The notes: generated by a model not told the origin, from the letters alone. Numbered from the stretch's first letter, positions 1 through 12,287 are shown. The stretch: 64,000 nucleotides of DNA from Ypsolopha sequella (GCA_934047225.1 OW203984.1:10921201-10985200); one strand, 5' to 3'. A program made the numbers and translations.

Positions 1-160
1 AGGGCCTTTTACATAATAAATTTTCATACACTTTCATATATTTTTCTCTTGATTTCACTGGAAGCAGGTTTTCCATCGCTAATTTAGCTTCCGATCTTAA
101 ATCTGGTGGAGTGCAGTCAATGTCCATTTCATTTTCATTTTCAGAATCATCGGAACTCAT
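1..160 (-). CDS. Partial N-terminus of a transposon-type protein, possibly tyrosine recombinase (Crypton-like)
   Basis: Reading the minus strand from an ATG at 160-158 gives 53 open codons that run off the left edge. The first ~20 residues are acidic and Ser-rich (MSSDDSENENEMDID). They are followed by a helical segment, AMENLLPVKSREKYMKVYEN. The pattern LLPxKSxxxYxxxYxxFL is what I associate with the SAM-like N-terminal helix bundle of tyrosine recombinases, found in insect Crypton-type elements. The catalytic part would lie outside the window, so the assignment is inference. No TATA box or clear upstream promoter was found in 161-500. It could also be a chance frame. Confidence 0.35.
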   Translation of the reverse strand, partial: MSSDDSENENEMDIDCTPPDLRSEAKLAMENLLPVKSREKYMKVYENLLCKRP

Positions 161-681
161 TTTAATTTATTAATAACCAAATAACAACGAACTCTGCTTT
201 ACCGCCAATTTTTTTTTTTACAGTTTGTGCCGAAAGGTAGACGCATCTGTGGCTATACAGCCACGTGAACGCAATGTGTACGATAGATGAAAGAGTTCTA
301 AATTCAAACAGCACACACCGTTTCATACAACATTGCCGGTGCGCTCTTCGTTCCAAATTCAAAGAATGCGCCGGGAAGTGATTTTGGTTTTTCAGTCTAC
401 GTAAATATGATACTTCGCGTGTTCTTTATTCAAAAGTAATGATAATATTTCCGCGTATATTTAAGAAAACATATTTATCGATCGGTATAAACAAAATTAA
501 ATTATATTAAACATTGTGGAAATGACCACTCACTAAAATGCAGTACGAATGGAACTCTGAATTAGTGTTGTCACCATAGCCATTTTTACAGTGGTTGAAC
601 TCGTTTTTCACTGATTTAGTCCGAAAAGAGTAATCAAGCCCTAATATTACATTAAGATAACAGGTATAGTAATATAATTTT
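161..681. other. No gene recognised
   Basis: AT-rich sequence between the left-edge partial frame and the hAT-like terminus. I see no coding potential, repeat or RNA gene here. It may include the 5' flank of the leftward partial frame. Confidence 0.4.
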
Positions 682-2861
682 TAGGGATGCATCGATACGC
701 CTTTTTGCCGATACTATGCCGGTATACTCTTATCAAAATATCGGCGATTCCGATACCGATACCGATACGTTTACTGAATTTAAATGAAGGTAAAATAAAA
801 ACACTAATTTGGTTCAATATATGTTTTAATTAATATAAGCAATTCCAGACTTATAATGAGATAATTACCAATAGTTATTAAGGGAAGAGCGCAAGACTCC
901 GCGGCCATACAAAACGATTTAGCTTCTCATTTGTACGCTAATGCATTAAATCAAATAAAACTTTGAGTAACTTCATCTTTTTCACAACCTACAAGTCCGA
1001 TTTAACTTTAAATTTCAGATAATCAACACGCTTAGTAAATACAAGCACTTAGAAATCTATTTTTTAAGCTCCAAAATGTTCCATTTTCATGTTCGATTTT
1101 CTTAAGCGTTTCTCAAGTAAAAACAATTTATATTGAATTTCGGACCCGTGGTAGTTCATAAATATTTGGAAAATGCAGTTATTTTGTATGTAAAAAATAT
1201 AGGATTTCAGTAAATAGCTATGGGCTGGCATTCGAAATCGCGGGCGCAAATTACATAAATCTAGAATTTCATTCCGTCGCATCAGGGGTGGCGGAGGCGT
1301 GCGGGGGGAGAAGACGGGACGAGCGATGGGTCACTCGTTTCACTCACCTTACTTGTTAAAACGGTGCTTTATCAAAGAGTTTTGTACCAGTGTATGGTAA
1401 TGGAGAAGTTATTGAGTATGGTAGACAGATTTTTTGTGCAAAAATGGGTGAGTACTATTTGTATTTTTTACCTTATAAATACAATGTATTTCGTTTATAA
1501 ATTAGGTCATGCATCTTGGATTTGGCCATTAATTTGATTGGTCTGCAACTCCTTATAACTATTATCCTGCCCTGCCATTGCCATGCAACACGCAATGAGA
1601 GGCCACGCCAAGTGTTCACTGTGGCGGCGCGGCGCTACGGCTTTTATCAAAGAAAACGCCGCTGCACCGCCGCTTCAGTCACGTGTCGAGTAGTGGGTGG
1701 CGCTACCGCACTTTAGTACATTCGTTTTGGATATAAACAACTATAACTTCATATATTTGTTCCCTCCACACATCGCAAAAAGCTCCTCATGATGACAGAC
1801 AGCAAGAAAATAACAGACAGATAGGCAACAAAGTGATCCTATAAGGGTTCCGTCTTTTTCATTCTGAGGCACGGAATCCTAAAAAGTATTTCATTTCAGC
1901 CTCTATTACAAAAACTGTTCATAATGACGATTAGTACCTATGTCTGTTTTAGGTTTGCAAAATAATTTGATCCTATACAGGAGTAAAAATAATTATGTAG
2001 TCCCTTTTTATTCTGAGAGATTATTCTATGAAACTAATAGATCACATAAAAAAGTGAACTGCGGAAATAAAGGTTATATTCAGATAACTACTACTGGGGC
2101 TAAATTTAATAACTACCTATTAAGGATGATCGGCAAAGTTCAAAAGCAGACTTTCGTTTATCTGCAAAGTTATTTGATATTTATAAATTATATCGTTTAT
2201 CTGATAAGTTTATCTGTTTTTTTATTAACTTTTTTTTAAAAAAGTTATTAAAATTATAATCAGAAGTATAGGATTATTAAATATAAACGAAAAATTTAAA
2301 TATTAAATTTACATAAGGACACATTAAAATATTTATGCTGCCGCTCCTGAGAGATTTTTTCTGTTTAATCAAAAGATCATATACAAAACAGTAAACTAAG
2401 AAAACATAAGTAAAATTCGGATAAATAATACTGGTACTTAATTTTATTACTATGAATTTCAGATGATTATATCGACGAGGTAAAAAAAGGAAAGGTACGT
2501 TTATCAGCAAAACGAAAAAAAATATGTAAAAAAGGGTTATAAACTTAACAAGTTAGTATAAATATGTATTGTATATTGTAATAAGATAGGGTTTTAAAAA
2601 AAAACCTCCAAATTTGTGAGCCTTTCGTCCTACCGATCAAGCTTTTGATGCGAAAACCTAAACATTTTTAACGCTCATCACATTAAATTTCAGGCGTATA
2701 TCAAAAGAAAACAGAACACTCAGCAGTCAACCAAAGCACTGTAAGGCCGATGTTGAAAGCTTAAGGTCAAAATTATACAGGTAAATATTTATTAGGAGAA
2801 TACACAGATAAAATCGCGCCACCCATGACTTTGAAAAGTATACCGGTCTAAAGGTAGATCA

Positions 2862-3183
2862 AAGTGGTCATTTGTCGATCCTGTGGATGGTTTTCTGGCA
2901 GCTAGTCCGAACAGACTCATAGGAAATGAAGGACTTGTAGAAATAAAATGCCCATTTGTAGCCTCGGAAATGAGTCCTGCAGATGCAATTCAAAAGGGAT
3001 TGATCACATTTTGTAAGGTGACGACTCAAGGCATATAACTGAAAACAGAGCATAACTATTATTATCAGGTCCAAGGTCATCTTCATGTGTCACAATGGGC
3101 TTATTGCTATTTTATTGTTTGAAGTTCACATGGGTTGCTTTACCAAAAAATCAAAAGAATACATTTTATCAAGAAAAAATGCA
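2862..3183 (+). pseudogene. YqaJ-like exonuclease (PD-(D/E)XK) remnant
   Basis: One frame gives KWSFVDPVDGFLAAS, then GLVEIKCPFVA, then an in-frame TAA, then HNYYYQVQGHLHVSQWAYCYF, a TGA, and HGLLYQKIKR. The order DG(L/F)xAASP - VEIKCP - YYxQVQGQLxV is the signature of lambda-exonuclease/YqaJ nucleases; the D...ExK residues are the metal-binding catalytic set. Such genes occur in insect DNA transposons and in some viruses. Two stop codons and no flanking ORF show it is dead. It lies inside the 682-4757 element and may be its cargo or an earlier insertion. Confidence 0.6.
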
Positions 3184-3672
3184 AACACCTCTAAGAAACT
3201 TTAACATGCACTGGAGTATCTAGAAATATGCCTGCAAGAGAATGTGTTATTATTAGGTAATTTAAAATAGAAATTATTAAAAAATCATCATAACATCACA
3301 TTTTTCATTTATCCTCGTAAATTATTATCGGCACTTGTTAGAATTTACAAAAAATGGTTACTAAAGATACTGTATATCCCATAATTACGTTTCCTTAGCT
3401 AAATATCCGGCCGGTTCCGCATAAAAAAATGTCAAGGGATTACATAAATATATAATATTCAACATTCCGATGTTATTATGTGCAATAACATCTGGATAAT
3501 AAATAATTTTTATTATATTTGTCTTTGAGCGAATCTAGCTTTTTAGAGTATTTTTGAAAATTATTCTAACGAAACCTATGTAGATTACAACGTAATTAAT
3601 AAACTGAAAAATTACAAAATAATATTTTATTAACTCTATGATGTCTTGATGATTGTTAAATTTAAACAAAAA

Positions 3673-3880
3673 CAGCCAAGTGCGAGTCAGGGTTTCGTAT
3701 TATGGATGATAAATTTAATTTTCTCATTTTTTTTCGGAAATTTCTCAACCGCTTTATTTTTCATATAAGTAATCTTTACGTAAACACATATTACCATGAT
3801 TTTTTCCATAAATGTTTTTCAATTTATTTCACTTTTCCTTCAGTCAAAACATATTTTGGGAAGCACATAATTAAGTTTAC
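3673..3880 (+). repeat. Fragment of the 'gccaagtgcgag' interspersed family
   Basis: It starts agccaagtgcgagtcagggt and shares the following ~200 bp (gatgataaatttaatttt..., ctttacgtaaacac) with the longer copies at 8877, 25618 and 40097. The copy is 3'-truncated. Confidence 0.6.
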
Positions 3881-4757
3881 GGCCTGTATAGTTATCTAGA
3901 GAAGAAGAGCACAAAATAAAGCGTAAAAATTGTTCGTTAGACGAGTATTACCACCAGTTTCCGTTTCTAAAACCAATTGAATTTCACAGTAAATATCCAT
4001 TTAGTTACTAATATAACACAGTAATCGTCCAAAATATTTTACATACTATTATATTGTGTTCGTTAGATAAACAGGAACAGGAGATCATTCATTTTTTATT
4101 TTGCATGTTGTTTCTTTTGAATTAAATAACCAAAGGCACTAAAAACGAAAGTACGAAAGGATGTCCTGATCTGGATCTAACAGTAAGCTGTGAGTACAAA
4201 ATGAACAAGTCGGAGCAGGGAGCGGGGCGCGGGGGGAGGGCGCGCTCGTGCCGGCCGCGAATGACCGAAACAGCTACAACAATTTTGTGAGAATCCAAAT
4301 CTCGCGCGCGTAAGATTTACCGTCTAGCCTTAAGGGGATCATCCTTGCGCTTCTCGCCATACAAACGTATTCTCGTGATGAATGGTATACTAATGGACAG
4401 AATCTAACGATATTTGACAATCGTAATGTAATAAATAACCCATATCTAGTTCAGAATTAAGTCCGTATGCATATTTTTGAGAACAACCAGATCATCTAGC
4501 GAACCAGGATAAGCGAGGCCAAAGCGGAAGTGACATGACAACACACGGAATAAAGCGCGGGGTTTCCCCGAGCATAGTTCGTGCCTCGTTTGCAACGAAA
4601 AATACGAAATAACATGCGCGTTTGAAGCGCAAAATTTTAAAAGTATCGTTGTATCGGCAATAAAAATATCGCCGATGCCGATATAAATATTGCCGCGATA
4701 CATCGGCAAACCCAAAGAATCGCCGATATATCGGTATCGGTATCGGATGCATCACTA

Positions 4758-5527
4758 AATTTTCATAGAAATTTTTAAAATAATAAAAATTTTAATTAAA
4801 TTTTGTTTAAATAAACTGAAAAGAATAAATGTAAGTAATAAATGTAAGTATATCCGGAACTAGCAACAATATACTTTGGTATAGGAATTCCCCACCAAAT
4901 TTTCTCCACAAATATTGAACACGAAATATCCTCTGACAATGATTTTGATTTTAAATGGAAGTTTTTATAGTGAAAACTACTACATTAAAAAAAAAACAAT
5001 TACACTCTAGCCCGTTAAAGCTTCGTAAATGGCCACTTTTCAAAAAGTTACGTGGCAACACTGCTCTGAATAGTTAAATAAAGTACGCAAACTATTCTAA
5101 TCTGTAAAATGAGATAAGTTTGTATCATGAACATTATGACAAAAGTGGTTTGTGCCCCGAGCTCATACACAATCATCACTTCCACCCCATTTCTCACCCT
5201 AGATTATTGTGTTACACAAACAATAATAAACGTCAAGTATATACCGTTATGTGTATGTGGGCTCTGGTCAAATGGGTGTGCGAATTGTGTGATGGAACAA
5301 AAGGCCAAGTTTTACCTTCGACAGATGGGCGATGCCACATTAATTAGTTTTCCAAGGCCCGTGCTTTGAGCTGGGCCTTAATTAAAACATAATAAAGTTA
5401 ATTTGATTCATCCTTCGCTACTCGTTTAAAATCAAGAGTAAATTCATAAGGCCTAGAGGGAATATTAAATTTAATTTGAAAAGCCAAGCCTAGACTGCAT
5501 TTTTTTTATCAATGTACAAATAATATA
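4758..5527. other. No gene recognised
   Basis: AT-rich spacer. The two short overlapping open frames at 5120-5369 have no family features and compositionally look like chance frames. Confidence 0.4.
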
Positions 5528-6214
5528 TATGTCGTGCCCAGATCACAGAATTGAACATTTCATGAAATGGTCCACCATTTCATAAAATGGTCGCATTTCA
5601 TGAAATTTTACATTGTTTGTTGACCATTTCATGATATGGATTGACCAAATCAATGAATAGAGATCGTTTGACGATATAGACCATTTCATAATCTGGTCAA
5701 ACATCGTATGATCGTATCGTAAAATAGTTACATTTATTCACCACTAGCGCCGCTGATGGCGCATTGTTATTATTTGTGCGATACATCATGGCGGCGCTAC
5801 ACAATTCTCTTGTTTTAAATGTTGTTAATAATGCAATAACTGAGGAAGAAATTGCAGTGAAGTGTAATTAAATTCCTAAAACAACTAATTCATTTTATTT
5901 AAAACCAGATGGTTATGATTATTATTACGCATTATTTAATAAAATAAGTTCCTTAAAAATATCTAATTTGCTAAATCCTTATTGATTTTTCTAAAAAAAT
6001 TACCTAAGTGGGTAGTATAATAAGTAACAATAAACAAAACAAAACCAATAAACAAATTCCTAATAACAATATTTCGAATTTTAAGTATCAACATTTGTAT
6101 GGACACCCTACATTAATGATCATGTAATGATCTGGTCAGTGACAGTTGACTATTTCATGAAATGCGATAATCTATTTCATGAAATGTTCAATTCTATGAT
6201 CTGGTCACGACATA
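5528..6214. mobile_element. Non-autonomous TIR transposon with CATTTCATGAAATG subterminal repeats
   Basis: The left end begins tatgtcgtgcccagatca and the right end, reverse-complemented, tatgtcgtgaccagatca; the match continues through gaattgaacatttcatgaaat (TIR ~42 bp). Both subterminal zones are filled with variants of the dyad CATTTCATGAAATG (about 5556, 5574, 5593, 5620, 5680; 6152, 6172), a likely transposase-binding array. There is no ORF. Size is 687 bp. It abuts the next MITE with no spacer. Confidence 0.75.
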
Positions 6215-6474
6215 TACAAGGTGAATTTGTCAACATCGTCCAAATTCATACTTGAGCCTTGCTAAGTGATCAGCATCATGAACCAATAACGATTTCTGTA
6301 AAATTCATAAAATGAAATTTCGACTCCCCATACACTCAGGACTGGGAGTGAATTACTATGGGAAGTCGAAATTTCATTATACGAATTTCACAAAAGTTGT
6401 TATCGATTCATGACGCTGATTACTTACCAAGCCTCTAATATGAATTTGGACGATGATCAAAAAGTCACCTTGTA
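6215..6474. mobile_element. Palindromic MITE, TA-CAAGGTGA family (intact copy)
   Basis: A 260-bp near-complete palindrome. The left arm starts tacaaggtga, the right arm ends tcaccttgta, and the arms match over ~120 bp (for example cgtccaaattcatac against tatgaatttggacg). TA flanks suggest a Tc1/mariner-type target. This copy supplies the empty-site sequence for the interrupted copy at 17535-21615. Related elements lie at 14248 and 51076. Confidence 0.8.
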
Positions 6475-7097
6475 TGTTGTGAACCAATTAATCAGGGCAT
6501 TATTTACAATGCCCGGGTAGTATAAATGTCTAATTGGGCAATGTTTTCCCATGCGTGGCATTTATACTTTTCAAATTCTTTCAGGGATTGATGAATATTG
6601 TGTATGTTTTTGTATAATATAAAACATATGTTAACATTAATATTTACAACATTAGGCGCTACGGAAAAAAATCGACACTTCTAGAACTTGCATATCTACT
6701 TCAGGAAAGAAGGTATAATTTTGATAAAATGGAATATTATTTTCGGAATCTTTTTATAAGGATCTGTTAAACAGAAACGCGATTGGAGAAATTCGGCTCG
6801 ATAAAAGTATTTATTGAAATGAGGTTCTTTTCAACACCATTTCTCCTGGTTTGACAATTTGGAATGACATATGGACTAAGATTATATATTTTATTAGTTA
6901 GGTTTTAATATAGGTAGTATCTAGGAGCAGGTTAAATGAAATTTTGATAGCAAATTGAGTACATTTTATATTAATAAAAAACCGACGTTTTGCTACTTTT
7001 CCTCGAATCCATCCCTCTCGCACTGAGGGTTTTTTCGCATATAGAGTAACAGGGACGCTAAAATTTCGCCTTTACATCCCCAATTGCGTGCCCTTAC
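6475..7097. other. No gene recognised
   Basis: AT-rich sequence with no coding signal or repeat that I can name. Confidence 0.35.
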
Positions 7098-7289
7098 ATA
7101 AAACAGACTGATGATGGGCAGCGGCGCGGCGGCGTCACTGGTGCGAGCGTTTCGGTACCGCGCTCACCAACCCGCCTGCCCAGCGTGTGTGAGTATGGGC
7201 ATTTCTTCTATGAGGACCGCCAAGAGGGGTGAAATCTCGTAAATGCCTATGCCCGGTAGTGGACGAACCAGGCTAATGGATGGATGGAT
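7098..7289 (+). mobile_element. LINE 3' end fragment (GGATGGATGG-tailed)
   Basis: It shares with 9355-9774 and 33541-33855 the blocks gggcagcggcg..cgtcactggtgcgag, cgctcaccaacccgcctg and cagcgtgtgtgagtatgggc, and ends agtggacgaaccaggctaat plus a ggatggatgg tail. This is the common 3' terminus of a lepidopteran non-LTR retrotransposon; the coding part is absent. Confidence 0.7.
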
Positions 7290-7420
7290 TACTCTATAGA
7301 AACGCAGAGAAAACGCAAATTTAGAAGTGAAGGATTAATGAACTGGGACTCAACTCGGGACCTCTCGGTTGCTGGGTGATTGTTCTACCAGCTTTTAACA
7401 CATCTCGCGCCTTCCCTTGT
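7290..7420 (-). mobile_element. Degenerate tRNA-derived SINE
   Basis: On the minus strand it contains a B-box-like segment, gaggtcccgagttgagtcc, and downstream tgcgttttctctgcgtttct. Both match, imperfectly, the tRNA-like unit at 23113-23220 (gaggtcccgggttcgattcc ... atttctgcgtttct). Confidence 0.55.
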
Positions 7421-8876
7421 TTCAATACCGTTGCATTTTGAAAATTATATATACTATTTGACTACGTGCGTTCGAAGGGTCCGTAAAAGCTGACCTTGAA
7501 ATAGCGATAGGTCCATCGCATAACGAAAGATATATAGGTAAATAAAGATATAAGGTAAATATAGATATATTTACTCTGTGTAAACTATGCTCTAAACGTC
7601 ATTTCATTAAATTTATTAATAAGATTAGGTTAGGTCAGGTATTTTAAAACTTACCTCCAAAAAAAAATTACATTGGAAAAATGTGATATAAACCGGCCGT
7701 CATATTAAAAACTATTTAATAAAATCGGATAATAATAAGTAAAAATCACAAAAGGAGCACCTAAATTACTAATTTGGCATCAACTAGGTTAGGTTAGGTT
7801 TGAACATATTATTTTTCATGCCAACTTGGTAATTTTGATGCTGATTTTTGTAACTTTTGATGGTCAGTTAATTACATGCCAATAAAATCACCTAGAAATC
7901 GTGAGTTTTCTGAGCGGCCCGCTTCCACTAAGCAGGATAGACATGTGCAAAATGAAAGCGTTGGAGCAGGACAGATTTCTGTGAATACCAGCGTATTTCG
8001 AAACTACACAACAAAACCGTATAACCTATATAGTATATACCTATATAACCCGTAGGACGTGCTCGAAATCAAAGGCCTCAGTAAACAATAAACCCCTAGG
8101 GCGTCTCTTGGGACCTCATTGTGTTGTTGTGTAGAAATGTCCACGATAAATCGAAGACTAGTTGAATCTTGAGCGTAGGAAATAGAATTGTTTTTTGATT
8201 GATAAAATGATATTGTATTCATAGTTGAGTAAGTAGTCGATTTTCTATTAGCCAACGCCTACTTTTATATCGTATTATCTGAGTTACTCTATAAACTACG
8301 TGTTTGTAGCGTATAAATGTGTCTGGATGAATTTTTGCTGATAATGATATACATTTTTAATGATGTTTCATTTACATATAATATATAAATTAATGATAAT
8401 AATAACAAGTCAGGTATACCTTTATTTATTATATTTATTGCATATATTTATAATATAATTGATTCCTTATTCCTATATTTTTTTAATTTATACAAGTGTA
8501 TTTTTTACTAAATTGAAGTAAACCTAACCTTTATTATTTTCTTGTGTATTTCCCCACATTATTATTTATTATATAAAACTTTTAGACATAGGTTATTTAA
8601 TTATACCTGTAATGAGTGTATATGATATACCTACATTATATAAATAAATATATTACATTTCATTTCATTTCATATTTCACAACGATCAGTTAATTTATTC
8701 CAGACAAAGTGATGAACGCAAAAACGCTAATGTTTTAAACTTGATTAAGACAATATAAATTAATTAAATTTATTATTTAACAATATTTAAAACAGCACAT
8801 TGTAATTTGTTTACGAATCTGAGTATACTTGTACAAATTTGGTTTTAAATAAAAGAAAACTGTCTTGATAAAAAAA
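7421..8876. other. AT-rich stretch, no gene
   Basis: No coding signal. It contains several 'aggttaggtta' motifs (about 7626 and 7787-7800) and long AT-rich runs at 8340-8660. Confidence 0.4.
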
Positions 8877-9328
8877 AAGGCCAAGTGCGAGTCAGACTCG
8901 TTGTTCTCAGGGTTCCGTATCGTTGATGATAAATTTAATTTTGTAATTTTTTTTTTCGTGAATTTCTCAACTGCTTTATTTTTCCTGTAATCTTTACGTA
9001 AACACAGATTACCATAATTTTTTCATATTTTTCGGTCCACCAGTTTTCGAGTTAAGGTTGGGGACATACCTAAATTTTTTAATGGTTTTTCAAGGATTTC
9101 TCGAAAAAGGTGCAATTAAATATAGCCAAATTATATATATTTTACATTTAACTTTTTTAATATGTGATATGTGGGCAGATTAATGCTATTTTTGTGCCAA
9201 ATTTCATGTCTTTAACTTTAACGGCGCTAAAATTATGAGACTGTGACATACGGACGGAAGGACAACGGAGTCTCACTATAAAGGTTCCTTTTGTACCTTT
9301 TAAGTACTACGTAACTCTAAAAATTAGT
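8877..9328 (+). repeat. 'gccaagtgcgag' interspersed repeat, near full-length
   Basis: It begins ggccaagtgcgagtcagact, then agggttccgtat, and ends gacatacggacggaaggaca, acaacggagtctcact and gtaccttttaagtactacg. This is a very common lepidopteran repeat layout with near-inverted ends (gggttccgta / tacg.aaccct). Related copies are at 3673, 25618, 28226 and 40097. Confidence 0.7.
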
Positions 9329-9354
9329 GCGTCAAAGACGAGTTTTTTTTATGT

Positions 9355-9774
9355 TACCCAACATATACAACAGGTGGTAGAGCTGATGCCGGGCTCGACT
9401 GTGGAGGTACCACCATCTTACTTGGAGACCCCCTCGAAATAATTCGGGGGAGAGTAAGAGGACAGCTCACAGGCAAAAAACCAGGAGGCCCACCATGCCT
9501 GGGACCGATGGATGGCGGTATAACCATCCCTAATAGCCGGACCTTATATGGAATGGACTGGTGACGGGCAGCGGCGTCACTGGTGCGAGGGTTCTGGCAC
9601 CGCACTCACCAACCCGCCTGGCCAGCGTGCGTGAGTATGGGCAATTTTTCCAGGATGACCGCCCAGCGTGCGTGAGTATGGGCAATTCTTCCAGGATGAC
9701 CGCCGGGAGTGGCAAAGTCCTGGAAAGGCTTATGTCCAGCAGTGGACGAACTAGGCTGATGGATGGATGGATGA
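9355..9774 (+). mobile_element. LINE 3' end with internal 42-bp duplication
   Basis: The longer version of the 7098 repeat. It starts caacaggtggtagagctgat, contains gggggagagtaagaggacag, and ends gcagtggacgaactaggctg plus three ggat repeats. The block cagcgtgcgtgagtatgggc through aggatgaccgcc appears twice in tandem (9622-9705). No RT coding region is present. Confidence 0.75.
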
Positions 9775-10239
9775 AACATACATATAACATTTGTTTCCGG
9801 TAACAATTCTAATCAAAAATTTCATCCCATAAAACATAAACTTAGTATTTGTCTAGCAATTATAAATGTCTTTATTAGCTCCCGAGACTCACTCGGGACA
9901 CTCGCCGACTTTTATTGGCAATGAAATTGTTACAGCCTTTTGTCCAGCAGGGTTTCTAGAAAGAAAAAGAAAATTATAAAATCTAGAGAAATAAATGCTC
10001 CAAAGGGAAATTATTTCCAGGAATAATGCCATTTGACATTTATGGCAGCTGCTGCTGCAAAGTATTAGATTGTTTGTAAACCTTTACGTTTATGTATTTG
10101 AAAACGTACATGTTGTATCGTACATTTTGTATCTTAGCAAAGCACATAAATAATTGAAGTTGAAACTACATAAAAACAGTGCAGACGCCTTACACATCTG
10201 ATACCTCATATCTGGGCGTATTGTTTCCCCAATAAAACT
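9775..10239. other. No gene recognised
   Basis: No coding signal or repeat that I can name. Confidence 0.35.
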
Positions 10240-10766
10240 AGCATTTCGCCACGGCAGCTTCGGAGTAGTTTACATGAGCCTAGATCATGAACAACGCTAG
10301 ATTTTCGAGGATTCGTTTGAAGAAATTCGGACTCTTCTTGTATTTAAAAAAATATATTTGATTTATTGATCTTTTATCTAGGGATTCTACTTATAAACAA
10401 TGTATTAAGATTAAACTTCTGTCCAAAAAAATGTTTTCTACCTTCTTTTTTTTGGTTTTTCAAGAACGTTTCAAGTTTCTTCGTTTCAAGAACGCGGTTA
10501 AGAGATCAACTTTTTTTCCATAAAATAGTTAATAGAAATGTGAAGGGATTCTACTTCAATGCAATATTTTGTTCCCTACAAAATATGTCAGTATTAGTTA
10601 AAACACACCAATTTGTTGTTTCGCTGTGTGATCATTAGTATTACGCGTTCAAGAAAAAGTGGCCAATGAGCCATCATATAATCGTCTCTATTAAAAGCAA
10701 ATAAGGTCTTTGCCATTGGACTTATTGTGCTGGACGGGTAATAAAAAAAGTTGCTAGGGTAGGCAT
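10240..10766 (+). repeat. Interspersed ~525-bp repeat, copy A
   Basis: Matches the reverse complement of 24441-24960: gagcctagatcatga, ggattcgtttgaagaaattc, tctagggattctac, and at the far end gtgctggacgggtaataaaa. The short frame inside (10366-10638) is not coding; its equivalent in the second copy is broken elsewhere. Confidence 0.7.
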
Positions 10767-11799
10767 TCCTCTTAAGGGTAGTCTCTATTTTCCGTATAAT
10801 TTTCCGAATATTAATATCCAGTTAGTATTATTTTTAGTTGTTCAAGAAAATGGGCAAAATATAATTATACAAATTGTCCTTAACTCAAAAAGTAGACTTT
10901 TTGTCTCTAAGCGAGTCAAAAAATCACTAAACTTATAATTTTGTAAGAATATTAAATAACAAGTGTGCAAGTGTTTTACGAGGTTAAAGTTTCTTTTTGC
11001 ACTGTAAAAAAGGCAAAAATTCCTTGCTCTAGCAATTTTTGTTCGCCCCGTATCTTTATTTATTTATTTTCCATGCTTTAACTCCCCTGTTAATCATTTC
11101 ACTTTTGAGCGTGAAAAATAAATTAATATGTTGTCTTGTAATTAAGTTTTTGTATAGATATTGGTATTTGTAGCTGAAAGTTCACATCACAAGCTATTTC
11201 TCATCGCCAGAATAATTAGTAGCATGTCCCGCTTCTCCACTGGTGCACACTCTGGAATAGTTCGGGTTGCTCTACATTCGTGTTGTCAAATTAGAGCTCC
11301 ATGTTATAAATGCCTTAATTCAGGTTTGAAACATTCATTCCTCTTTTGTTATGTTTACCGAAGAGCTTGGGTTAACAATACTGTAAAGTGAAGAGTCCTC
11401 ATCGACGACTTTTTACGCTATTGCTCAAATAAATTGTGTTTTTTTTTTAAATATGTATGTTTATGTTCCGGATGTTGAAATATTCGTTTTAATGGTATAG
11501 TACTCGTAGTAATTACATCGTAATGGATTAATATTTAATTAAAGCTTTTAAACAATATCATCCTACCACGAAATGTGAATTCTTGGCTTCCCGTTATAAA
11601 AGTACTCGCCCCCTTAAGTTTGTATTAAAACATATTCGTTCGTAGGTACAGTGGAGACCGCATCAAGTAAGACACATTGGACTTTGTACCTATCTTATAT
11701 TCTTCTCTATTGGGGCTAATGTCGTACTGCAAGTGTATAGCTTGATGTGATCCCAACTGTACAACTACATCTCACCACACCTCGTTGGTGTGGGACGCC
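10767..11799. other. No gene recognised
   Basis: AT-rich. The short open frame at 11161-11391 lacks any family feature. Confidence 0.35.
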
Positions 11800-12115
11800 A
11801 CTTGTATCGACACATTGGCGCGTCCTATAAAGCTGGTGCTGCGGCAGCCGCAACAGAGGGCTCCAACAAGCGCAAGTATGTTGATCTAAGTTCGCCTTTT
11901 GGACTAGAAACTTTAGGGCCGTGGAGTCCAGCCGCAAAACGATCTTCAAGGAAATATCTTCGCGACTGGTCGACTTTTCGGGACACCGAAGGGCTGGGGC
12001 ATCCCCCGGTAGCGCCTTAGCTTATATAGCCATCCAACGAGGGAATGCTTCCAGCCTTTTGGGGACCTTACCGATCGACGGCAGTGATTTAGAAAACATA
12101 TTTTATATAGTTTAA
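11800..12115 (+). pseudogene. C-terminal remnant of a non-LTR retrotransposon ORF
   Basis: One frame reads GAAAAATEGSNKRKY... GLETLGPWSPAAKR. After a frameshift near 11945-12020 another frame reads YIAIQRGNASSLLGTLP. The pair (vE)TlGpWsp... followed by (I)AIQRGNAxSvLGT is the conserved extreme C-terminus of a family of non-LTR retrotransposon polyproteins, downstream of RT. The RT itself is missing, so this is a 5'-truncated, frameshifted insertion. Confidence 0.65.
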
Positions 12116-12287
12116 TTTATAGGTAAGTTATTCTTTTAGGTTTTTATTTTTAAGTTTTTGTTTTTTCTTATTTCAGTACGATTTAATTTTATTATCTGTT
12201 GTTTAAGTTTTTCTGTTTTTAAAATAAATTGAAATCCCTCATGATTTATACTTGCGATTGTCGGCACTTGATGAAACATAGAAAACA

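Larger units (their letters stand above)
682..4757. mobile_element. Decayed ~4.1-kb DNA transposon with hAT-like ends
   Basis: The left end reads tagggatgcatcgatac and the right end, reverse-complemented, reads tagtgatgcatccgatac. Both ends continue into repeated 'ccgatacc / atatcggc' subterminal motifs (682-775 and 4645-4745), as expected for transposase-binding arrays. AATTTT flanks both sides (676-681 and 4758-4763), a partial match to an 8-bp hAT target duplication. GC-rich blocks lie inside each end (about 1285-1330 and 4205-4265). No intact transposase is left, and the interior holds other repeats. Pairing of the two ends into one element is inferred; they could be two solo copies of one family. 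Confidence 0.5.

Noticed and set aside
7626..7800. aggttaggttagg motifs as telomere-like (TTAGG) repeats
   Set aside because: Only two or three units, degenerate and scattered; no array.
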